Positions 23,340 through 33,319 of a DNA stretch of 64,000 nt are shown one piece after another. Positions within the stretch are counted from its first letter, which is position 1. Every line of letters starts with the position of its first letter. The translations under genes were made by a program, and so were the position numbers. Source of the stretch: Hepsetus odoe (taxonomy: Eukaryota > Chordata > Actinopteri > Characiformes > Hepsetidae); the NCBI GenBank assembly GCA_017165825.1, contig CM029384.1, forward strand, positions 8,550,102 through 8,614,101. The letters run 5' to 3'. Below the pieces are notes generated by a model, which worked only from the letters and a program-made list of their open reading frames with translations, searched no databases and was not told the origin of the DNA.

Positions 23340-25140
23340 CAATACTGAAAGATTTGAGCATAAATATGTAAACACAGAAAACATTCATATGCAGCAAATA
23401 AATGTGCAAGTTTAAAAGGTGAAAGGCAGTAGAATAAGCTTCATTTCAATTTTGCAGGGGAAACACTCCTGGTGTCACCTCACCCATTATGCATTTTTAA
23501 ATGATTAGCATGAAGAATGAGTTTCATTAGCAGTGTGCCGTTAAACGGTTATTCAATGTGCAGAAAAATCAGTCAGCACCATAACAGTGACTATTTTTTA
23601 TCTTATTTACATAAAACTCTTCATACACCTCAGCAACAGACACGTCAGCATCATCACATGTAATATGACATGAAAACTGCACAGACACAGAGAAGCATTT
23701 GACGGGGTTAAATACATAAAAAAAGAGAGAACCGCTGTGATGGTTTTCCTAGTTGGCAGTACGAAGCATATGGGACAGCAGAATTCCACACATTTACAGT
23801 ATAAACCTGGATATCTAGCAAACCTAGTAAGAAAGTGGAGTCAAAACTTGAAAACAGGTCAGGGGTTTAGCCCGCAGTTGGCAGTTTACATGCATTTTAA
23901 ACCTTCTTGAGCTTCAGTGTGACTTCAGAATGACTCTGTCTGAAGGAACTGCATCTCCCAAAACTCTTGTTTGTGCAGTATCATTAAGATGTGAAGAAAA
24001 AAAACTGTGATGTAAAAGAAACTTAAGTATTATAGACGTGCTTTGCAGCAGTTTTGGGAAAATTACCCACAAGATCATTGCATCACAATGCATGCAATAC
24101 AATACAATACCATTATTGTTGTGATGGAGATCCCATCTTCCTAACACACAGAGTTCATTCCAAAGATTATGTAGGTGTCACAAGTCTGATGTCTGGTGTC
24201 ACATTGTGAAGTGATGTCTATTTTTTATTTATATTATGCCTCATTGTAAATGAGATGCTTGTATATACAGCATACTGCACAGAGAGAAAGAGAGAGAGAG
24301 AAGCAGGACTATATGCTGTCAACACTGAAACCCATCTATCACGTTAACCCAATCATCTGTAAGCACTGCCTTCTGCATAACCCAATCATTTGCAAACATG
24401 TTCTGCCCATAATCCAATCAGAACAGCGAATCCCCAAAAGGCTCCCGGTACCACCTGTCAGCACCACTGAGTGTGTGCCAAGCAAGACAAGGGCCAAAAG
24501 AGTGTCTCGGGTTACTTTCGGGATGACAAGCAAGTTAAGACTATGTGGATGCACAGACAAAGCCCTGCGTGGCTGTTTTGCATTATCTTCTCTTTTATTT
24601 CAAACCAGTAACCCTGGCTTCAAACCTCTGTCAACAGTCAATGTATTACTCATGTGTTATATTTTTAGTTTATTATTTCAATGGATTTATTTCAATTTTA
24701 TTTTTTGTGGGTTTAATAATTTTCCAACCACCCAGAATTAAACAGTCATTTAGACTAATGACCTCATATCTGGCTGGCTTTGTGCCTCGTTAAAAAAAAT
24801 TCAAGCTGGACATTAAAGTCTCAATATGAATAGGCGGGCCTAAACTCTAATGAGCTTACCAAGTGCAAATATGTAAATGAAATTTTTTTTATGACAAATT
24901 CACAAATACTACAAACTGAAAATGGGCTTAGTTCCATAGACCATATGGCCTGGCAAAGGAATGGTACATTTTCGCAAATCAACAATGCTAACACACTAAA
25001 TCACATTCAAAGAAGTGAGAGAAATTTGGATTCCCATTATAGTGGCTCTTAAAAAATAAAAGTTCTTGGCTTGAATGGATCATAGAAAAACTTGCAATTG
25101 ATACAGAAACTTTGCATTATGAGGAGGTTCTTCACACTCA
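23340..25140. other. no gene recognised
   Basis: AT-rich. It contains a cluster of three CCAAT-type motifs at 24344-24425 and nothing else identifiable. Confidence 0.45.
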
Positions 25141-25147
25141 TACGGTA

Positions 25148-25702
25148 CTGTGCAAAAGTTCTAGGCAGGTGTGAAAAAATGCTGTAAACAAAGAAAAAGA
25201 TTTCTCTACTCTAATGCTTTCAGAAATGGAAGTGTTCATCATTTATTTTCATCAATCAACAAAATGCAGTGAATGAACAAAAGAGAAATCTAAATCAAAT
25301 CAGTATTTGGTGTGACCACCCTTTGCCTTCAAAACAGCATCAGTTCTCCTAGGTACACTTGCACACAGGTTTTGAAGGAACTCGGCTGGTAGGTTGTTCC
25401 AAACATGACTGTGTTTCAACCTCCGTGTGACATTGATGATCATCAGTACCTGTTTGGTAAAATTGGTTGATCACACACCGATTATAATCCTGCAGAATCC
25501 TGTGCAAGTGTACCTAGAAGAACTGATGCTGGTTTGAAGGCAAAAGGTAGCAACACCAGATATTGATTTGATTTAGATTTTTCTTTTGTTCGCTCACTTT
25601 GCATTTTGTAAATTGATAAAAATAAACAATCATTATTTATATTTCTGAAAGCATTCTTTGTTTACAGCATTTTTTCACACCTGCCTAAAACCTTTGCACA
25701 GT
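25148..25702. mobile_element. foldback/MITE-like element of the Tc1/mariner group
   Basis: The two ends are inverted copies of one another for roughly 200 bases. Each begins CTGTGCAAAAG/CTGTGCAAAGG, followed by a shared GGCAGGTGTGAAAAAATG block. The left flank is TA; the right is TG, perhaps a mutated TA. No transposase frame is present, so this is a non-autonomous copy. The superfamily is inferred from the TA target and the fish-type terminal sequence. Confidence 0.75.
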
Positions 25703-25709
25703 GCTGTCT

Positions 25710-27000
25710 TAAATGTCTTAATGAAAGGCTTTTCGGGGAACCAAAAGTGGTGCTTCAACAAAGAACCCTTTTATGACATTATTACAGTAATAATGGTTCT
25801 AACATTAGCAGACATGTAAACCCTTCCTGAACAAAACCATTTAGTCCCCTTATTTTCGAATGCTTTGCTGTTTTTTTGACTTTGACTTAATTAAGGCAGA
25901 GAAGAAACTAAATTTGTACGAATTGATAGTCTACACAATTATTTGGATGAAACTGTTGGCAGAAACAATCATGAAGCCTTGATCTTCTAGTTTGACAGTT
26001 GAGAAGAAGTTTGATTGATAATGAACTGTGGTTTGTTCTTTAAATTTGTCATGCAAGTAAAGTTTTAAGATGAAATGAAGTATTTGATAATGACTGAAGG
26101 CTTTCCAAACAGCCTATATTTGCCCATTCTCTCACTTTTAAAGAAGCTCGTTTTCTCTCCCTATTCTGAGATATTGGCTAATCCAAAATCAACTGTGCAG
26201 CCTTAAACCCTAAGAAGTGCTGAAACTAATGCGAAGTAGTTTAACGTACTCTCTGGAACCTTTTTAAGGTGAACAAACGGCTCTAAAGCTAACAGAGCCT
26301 ACCTGGAGTTTGAAATGAAGAACAGCTACACTTCAGAAGAGGAAGAGAGTTTGTGGTGGAGATAACTGGATTGCTCAGTAGACACCAGATGGCTGGAACA
26401 GTGTCAGAGTCTATGTAAGGAAAATAAGATCCACAAGGCCAGCATTTTCCCTGTTTTGGGTCTGTACTCAGAGTGAATAAGAAATAAATCAGAAGTGCAC
26501 AATGTCAGGTTTAATTATAGTCCGTGTAACGGACCGTCTTTAGAATGACTTTGTATGCAATAGGGCTAAGATTAATATCCAATGGATCTATGGACCCAAA
26601 TCATGAAAACAGCCTCAGAGCTTAATTCCTCCTGTACCAAACCGTAAAGTTGGCATGATGCTTACGGCCAGGTATTTTTGTCCTGACTAACTATTGCATC
26701 TGTCAGGCTGCTAAATGCTAAATCCTGATTGATCAGAACCAGTTTTTACACCACTCTGACTCATGCTTAGCGTTGCTCATGCATAATTGTGTGCAGCTGC
26801 TTTGCAATTGAAGCCCAATCCATGAAGCCCCTCCGTACACTGAATTCTGCTGACGCTGCTTCTGGAGACAGTTTGGAACTCCGGGAGCACCAATTAAGGT
26901 GGTATTTTCAGAGTTCATGCCAACAGTATGGGGACAATATGGTTCATTTCCACCGATGCCAAAAAAACATGATAAAAAAATTTACTTATATGCTACATAA
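25710..27000. other. no gene recognised
   Basis: AT-rich unique-looking sequence with no repeat or exon recognised. Confidence 0.45.
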
Positions 27001-27002
27001 AC

Positions 27003-27248
27003 AGGGCAGCGGTGCCTAGTGGTAAAGGACTAAGCCGCAGGATCAGAAGGTCATGTGTCCAAATCTCGGATCAGTAGGATACCTTGAAGTACCCTTGAGC
27101 AAGGTTCCGTCCCCATCACTGCTCCCCAGGCACTGGGAATGGCTGCCACCACTGCTCGAGTGTGAATGGGTAAAATGCAGAGGATGCATTTTGTTGTGGT
27201 CCACTGTGTGCTGTGGTTCACAACGACAAATAGTCACTTCCACTTTCA
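27003..27248 (+). repeat. SINE family A
   Basis: GGGCAGCGGTGCCTAGTGGT head with one base lost, full body, and ACTTCCACTTTCATG tail. Confidence 0.75.
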
Positions 27249-27389
27249 TGTTTTTGACCTAATGGCTTCATTTATTCAGCTTTACAGTTTTTAGTAAATA
27301 ATTAAGGATGTCCACATGACCCTTCAGTGGATGATGCTCTTTTTTCACACAGTCTCACAACCTGGAGATTATAAGAAATTGGACAAATT

Positions 27390-27715
27390 ATCTTAGATAA
27401 AACTTTTGACAGCAATGACTCCCTGAGATCCTCCTTATCACTGGCACACTCCTAGCAATGGTAGGGTTAGCAAGGTCTATAATGAGGGCTGCCTTTTGTA
27501 TTTCTATTATATTTAAGACATTTTTTTCTGGCCCTGGAATAAAATAATATTCATGGCTACAAGGCCATGTATTTTTGAGGCATTTGGTTGGATCTAAGCT
27601 GCTTCTGTACACTTCTGAATTCTTCCTGCTGTAGGCAGTCCCATCATTATTAAAGACAAGTGAGCCAGTTCCACTGGCAGCCATACATGCATATGCCATC
27701 ATGTTTCAGAGAGAA
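27390..27715 (-). pseudogene. Tc1-like transposase remnant
   Basis: The minus strand encodes a decayed block, MAASGTGSLVFNND followed by NSEVYRS, matching the catalytic-domain region of fish Tc1 transposases (normally MVWGCMAASGTGSLVF). It ends in unrelated residues and lacks the downstream SPDLNPIEH block. Related sequence may extend to about 28060, but no terminal repeats were seen. Confidence 0.7.
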
Positions 27716-28464
27716 GGTGGTTTGCTCTGAATAATGAGCATCCCTGTGTTCCTCCACACTGTCCTCTTTCTAGCACTCGGACATGGCCTATTCTTTATAT
27801 CTGCCAAGTTTCAGAATTTGTTAGGTTCTATAAAACTCTAAACTCTCCCTTATGTTCTGGAGATTGACCAGTGGTTCACATCTTGAGGCAATCTTGCTGA
27901 ATTCATGCTGATGTATTATTCTGTTTAGGGTGGCTTAATCATTTCTGTGCCTCCATACCGGATTGAGATGATGTTGTTTGTCCGTTAATCAGAGTTAATC
28001 TTTGGTCATCCATTCTTCTGACATTCTCTGTACCCTCTCCATTTTCATTATATTGCCAAAGCAAGTTTATTTTTTATGTTCTTGCTTCTTAACACTGCAG
28101 TAAATTTAATGAATCTACACACTCCATGTTCAAATTTCTTTATCCTTACAGTCATTGTGCACTGTGTTGTCCGAAAAATAATTCACTGTTGTAATGGTAT
28201 GTGCTGTATGGTGCTTGGCTGGAGAAGACGGACATTAGAATGTCCAGCATCTGCACAAAAGCTGAACTGAGTTAAGTTAGACGTGTGAGTCTGTATTTCA
28301 CACCTGTCTGACATCGGCAGCAGTGTGTGTCCACACTGACTCTTGACTGACAGCTGCAGTGTGCTCAGGCTGACTCTGCTGTTCTGAATTTTTAATCCAG
28401 CTGCCATATCAACTCTCAAGACTTCTGAGCTGTCATATCCTCATATCATCATGTCATATCATAT

Positions 28465-28512
<48 letters not shown>
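28465..28512. repeat. (CA)n(TA)n compound microsatellite
   Basis: About 13 CA units pass directly into about 10 TA units. Confidence 0.95.
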
Positions 28513-28696
28513 CATATATACTACATATACTCCACAGCCAAATTTTTGTTTTACTGTTAGAAATATCTCAGGTTTTGATTATTATTAGACTTTGAGACAA
28601 AACCTGAAAAACGAATGAAATGAAATGAAAGTGTGTTCACACCTCACAAAGAAAACAGATCTGATGTAACGCGGCATCATTCAATTAACCCAACAT

Positions 28697-28960
28697 NNNN
28701 NNNNNNNNNNNNNNNNNNNNNNNNNNNNNNNNNNNNNNNNNNNNNNNNNNNNNNNNNNNNNNNNNNNNNNNNNNNNNNNNNNNNNNNNNNNNNNNNNNNN
28801 NNNNNNNNNNNNNNNNNNNNNNNNNNNNNNNNNNNNNNNNNNNNNNNNNNNNNNNNNNNNNNNNNNNNNNNNNNNNNNNNNNNNNNNNNNNNNNNNNNNN
28901 NNNNNNNNNNNNNNNNNNNNNNNNNNNNNNNNNNNNNNNNNNNNNNNNNNNNNNNNNNNN
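28697..28960. other. assembly gap (264 N)
   Basis: The bases are all N. The right flank is an (AT)n run passing into (AC)n, and another CA/TA array lies about 185 bases to the left, so a long AT-rich microsatellite probably broke the assembly. Apparent open frames across it are meaningless. Confidence 0.99.

Positions 28961-29010
<50 letters not shown>
28961..29010. repeat. (AT)n(AC)n compound microsatellite at the gap edge
   Basis: AT units begin at the last N and change to AC units from about 28995. Confidence 0.95.
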
Positions 29011-29690
29011 TCTGTGCACAATTAGGTAAGTGAGAAAGGAAATGTGAATGTGAACATACTCAGGGGATACATATGTGTGCATCATTATTGGGCAACTCTT
29101 AGTGTGTATCTCAAGATGTGATATATTATGCAACTAAATGAAAAAAACATTTTTTTTATCTGTTAGAGTGAGAATAATACACAAGCAACTCAAAATTTAC
29201 AAATCAACATTTTCAATAACAGTCATAAGTCTTTCATTCATGGAGTCTGTCAGTTTCTTGATCTGTTGACAATCAACTTTTTGAGAAGCAGCACTGTTTT
29301 TTCTTCTCCATAAATCTAAGAAGAAGGTCCACAAGTTCTCAATAGGGTTTAGTTCAGGTGAGTAAGGGTGGCACATCATTACTCTTTTATCTTTAAGGCC
29401 TTTACTGGTCATGCAGTGGAGAACTTCCATGCACGTGATGGAGCATCGTCCTGCATATAAATGATGGTCTTCTTGAAAGATGCAGACTTTTTCCTGAACC
29501 ACTGCTTGAAGAAAATCTTGAAGAAAGTCTTCGAAAAACTGGCAACAGATTTGGGAGTTGATTTTTAGTCCATCTTCAACCCAAAAGGATACAACTAGCT
29601 CATCTTTAATAATACCAACCCATACCAGTACCCCACCTCCACCCTGCTGACGTCTAGACCAAAGTGCAGCCCTGTGCACGTTACTGATCC
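29007..29690 (-). mobile_element. mariner/Tc1-family element with transposase C-terminal half
   Basis: The left end resembles the terminal repeat of the copy at 50622 (CTGTGCACAATTAGGTAAG). Minus-strand coding at 29197-29679 gives GGGGVLVWVGI and the DDE-domain signature HPYSPELNPIENLW near its end. The N-terminal half and right terminal repeat are missing, so it is truncated. A (CA)n/(AT)n tract and the assembly gap lie directly left. Confidence 0.8.
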
Positions 29691-29699
29691 AGCCATGGG

Positions 29700-31220
29700 A
29701 CCGTCAGTCTGGTCTTGCACTGGATTTTGGGCTGTTTCTATAACAGTTTGGTTTAAATTCTGTTTCTTCCGGGTGGAAGTGGGCTATAAGTGAGGTAATT
29801 TGTGACTGTTTATTGAATAAAGTTCTTTTTTTGTTGTTAAAACCGCATTGTCACCTTGAGTGTGACTCATAATATACATATAACACATAAAATACATATT
29901 TTGTATTTTTTATTACTCATTTGCTTCACTTCATATCAGTCTGTCAGTTTCTACAATGATGATTCTGTATATGTAAATGATTATATATATATATATATAT
30001 ATGGCGACCTGTCCAGGGTGCGTCCCCTGTCCTTCGCCCTGTGTGAACTGGGATGGACTCCAGAACCCCCCCCCAAACCCGGCAGAAAATGACTGACTGA
30101 CTATATATAACACACACAGTGAAGGAGGTATTCAGAATGAAGAAAGTCTATAGTATCACTGCTTCCACATACATTTATCAAAATACAGTCATAATAGAAG
30201 ACAAAAAGTTATTGTGCATTAATATTTTGGATAATTGTGAAAGATGCAGATTGATAATATACAGGCTAGTTCACCAGTCCCGATGTCTATTTGATTGCTG
30301 TTACTAAAACATTTTTATTGTGTTGGGTACACAATCTCTCCCACTACAGTTTACCTTCAGCAGTCATTCTCACTGCTGCATGTATGTGTGCGTGGGCGTT
30401 TATGTCACCGACTACATTGATTCTCCTGTGACCTGTGGTGGGTCATGTTCTGCGCTCCTGACACTCCATCCCCTTCCCGTCTCATTAATGTCCTCATCAA
30501 AACCATCTCCACAAAGAAACAGAGCCCTCCTTCTTTAGTTGAGGTCAAAAGGTCAGGCAAGCAGCCCACTGGCCCACACCATGCCGACCCCTGTGGTGTC
30601 TGACAGCAAATGTCCACCAAATAGCCACCTTTTGTACTCTAGCCTCCACAACTTCAGGGGGTTCAGTTCAATGAGTGCATATGGCTTTCTTCAACCAGAC
30701 TGCAAGAAGGGACAAAATCCTGCTGAATTTTTTTCTTTAAACTTTGAGTTATCTTGGGGCAATGTCACAGATGTTTCAAAATGTCTGCATGAGTACAGTT
30801 TAATGTGAAATGTACTTTTATAGGTGATGTGAAAGTCAAAATTGTCTTTATAGTGGTGGGATAATTACCAGACTTCTGCAATTTACTGTCTCTTAAACCT
30901 ACTGTACATCAGAAATATAACATGAAATGAATGTATATATGCTGTGATAGGCTGCCTCCTAGATTTTTATATAAATCAACTTCTGACATGTTAGAGCATC
31001 ACATGCAGAACAGAAAAGTACTAAAAGAACTTGCATGTCAGGTGTATTACTAATCACCCCCTTTCTGTGTGTCTACCCTGTGACCTGGGTAATTCTCTGC
31101 CTTTCAGCCTACGTGTAGAACAGTCTCCGGTGCCACCCCCGACCCTAAAATGAAGTTTAAATGAAAAGAAGCTTCTCATGTACACTGAAAGACAGGACGA
31201 TCTAAGGTTCTACATACACT
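29700..31220. other. no gene recognised
   Basis: AT-rich with an (AT)n run at 29984-30002 and the L2-type tail at 30001. No exon recognised. Confidence 0.4.
30001..30104 (+). repeat. 3' tail of the SINE-A/L2-type unit
   Basis: GGCGACCTGTCCAGGGTGCG to CGGCAGAAAATGACTGACTG, preceded directly by an (AT)n run; no head. Confidence 0.65.
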
Positions 31221-31227
31221 TCAGTGA

Positions 31228-31443
31228 TATATACCCCTGGTGGCCTAGCTTTTCAGGACTATCATAAGGTCCTTGTTTGAATCCTGGACCGGTGGGTTGC
31301 CCTGTCCCTATCACTGTTCTCCAGGTGCTGGATATGATTGCCCATTGCTGAACAGTATGTATGGTTTAAATGCAGTGGATGCATTTCATCATGGTCCACG
31401 GAGTGCTGGGCTGTGTGGTCACAATAATAAAGTCACTTTCACT
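31228..31443 (+). repeat. SINE family A, diverged
   Basis: Decayed head (CTGGTGGCCTAGCTTTTCAG), GGTGGGTTGCCCTGTCCC body, and an AATAAAGTCACTTTCACTT tail. Confidence 0.6.
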
Positions 31444-31737
31444 TACTTTACAATGTGTTTTTTGGGAATGCTTACTCAAAAAGAGAAAACAGATTGCCAC
31501 TGAAATTTGCTACATTTTTGAAGATCTCCTCTCAGTGAAGTAAGACTTGACTGTCCTTCCTAACACTCAGCATCCATTGAAGCCATCAGGTGAAAACAGG
31601 CCTCCTGCCACTCTTGACCTCAGTAACAGTATTCCTTCATTAGCGGTGAAAATGAGAACTAACCTTTGGGAAGGCAGGAGAGTTGGAAGGCATGAGCTGC
31701 TGCTCAAGCGGCTCCTTGACATTTCTCCTGAGGCTCA

Positions 31738-32034
31738 GTGGCATTTACCAAAGTCGTCAGACCCGAGAGGAAGAAGGATGACGACCCTGCAGAAGAAACA
31801 ACTAAGCGGCCTAGTCTGTTCGCACAGAAGTTCTTTTATCAGCTCGTTTGCACACCTACAGAAACTGAGCCACCAAGACTTTATGCTAAACACCAGGTTA
31901 CTCCTTCTGCCACAATGAAGCGTATTCTGTTCAAGTTAAAGGTCCCTTTAGGACATTATGTAAAACACAGGCATCTTAATCCAGTACACCCCCTGATGAT
32001 TTTCCATGATCCTGAGCCTTTAACCTATTTATGA
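31738..32034 (+). other. unrecognised open frame of about 98 codons
   Basis: An open frame without an ATG start runs ...FTKVVRPERKKDDDPAEETT... to a TGA at about 32034, charged and without repeats. A second frame overlaps it from 31547. I recognise no domain. No convincing acceptor or promoter was seen, and it lies in SINE-flanked intergenic DNA. It could be a decayed retrocopy or chance. Confidence 0.12.
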
Positions 32035-32039
32035 AGGTA

Positions 32040-33060
32040 AAAAAAAATCAATATTGTTTCAGGCAAAATGACTGATGAAAACATTTTCCAATAGTCTAGT
32101 ATCTGGTAATAAATGTGCTGAAAGGCAAAGTTTGTCCACAACAAAGACCACAAATCCCCTTCAGGAATAAAGTGCCTTTAAATAAAGTGTATTTATCATA
32201 GGACCAGACCCTCGCAGCTGCTGTAAAGTCTCAGAGAACGAGATTTCACATTTCAAAAGCACACAACACAGAATATTACTCATTTAGCAGCGAGCACTTC
32301 TGAAACGTGATTGTATTTCAGGTAAAATCCAAATGCATAGATAACAAAAGAAGTAGGAAACCAATAACTCCTCCCCCCCCCAGAGTGCATAGATCTGGCG
32401 AATGAGATTTGTGGTGTTTTCCACAAGTATCTGGACACATGATCTCTGCTGAGAAAATAACTAAGAGCATATGGTTAGTTTAATTTTAACCAAGTCACCT
32501 ACTCTCAGTGTACTAGCAATGAATTCCACCCCCACCCCCACTAGCCTTCTCGAATGTGTATGGTCAACATTAAATTGATCTTGGACCAGCAGGAATGATC
32601 CCTACCAGACCATGAGAGGTCTTAAGAGTGCTGCAGGAAGTCAGCAACCAAGACCTGTTAAAGTCCAGGAACACAGCGGGATAAAGGTGTGGAAAGAAAT
32701 TCAGCTCCTCATTCAATCAACATGAGCTAAGAATACTTCAGTACTTCACCAGGGGCTCCCCGCATTTCTGCACAATTCCACTTGGAAGACAGCCATTATT
32801 GCACCACATTTGGCTCTCTTTGAAAGGTTACACTGGTAGAAGCTATGAAGGATGACAGTGCCAGAGCTAATTAGTTTAGGAGGACTTTTCTGACTCTTGC
32901 TTTCAGGAAGTGGTATAAGTCTACTCACAAGACCGTCAGGACAGGTTTCATGATGTGAAGTAGAGAACATTGAATATGGTTTGGTACTCTCACACTCAGA
33001 CATGCATATAAACAGAAGCAAAACCCATGGCCATGATTTTCTCTGTACAAGGGAGATAAG
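32040..33060. other. no gene recognised
   Basis: AT-rich intergenic sequence downstream of ndufa4; nothing identified. Confidence 0.4.
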
Positions 33061-33065
33061 CCTCC

Positions 33066-33071
33066 TTTATT
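33066..33071 (-). terminator. polyadenylation signal of ndufa4
   Basis: A canonical AATAAA hexamer (TTTATT on the plus strand) lies about 250 bases downstream of the ndufa4 stop codon. It would give a short 3' UTR, as is usual for this gene family. It is the first such hexamer I noticed downstream of the stop; use of the site is inferred. Confidence 0.45.
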
Positions 33072-33319
33072 GTGTTGTTGTTGACAACCATAAAGAATGA
33101 GAAAAATACAAGAAGTCATGGCCCAAATTGATTTCAAAAAGGGGACAACAAATGAGCAGAGACAAAATTGTGCGGTTTAGCCTCTTTGCTTATGTTGGAA
33201 AAGGGGAAAGGGATAATGGAGAAAAATGTGCGGATCACTTCTTTAGTTTTCCTTTAGTTGTCCTTTCTTAAGCCTTTGGACCTGCAGTGCTGCAAGACCA
33301 TTCAGTGGTTATTTCAGCT

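Noticed and set aside
28633..29133. Open frames crossing the N run
   Set aside because: Most of the sequence is unknown; the visible part is an (AT)n/(AC)n array.
29197..29679. 160-codon minus-strand frame as a host gene
   Set aside because: It encodes a DDE transposase C-terminal half with PYSPELNPIENLW; it belongs to a truncated mariner element.
30320..30808. Overlapping short frames near 30.4-30.8 kb
   Set aside because: No recognisable domain, no splice context, and different frames are equally open.
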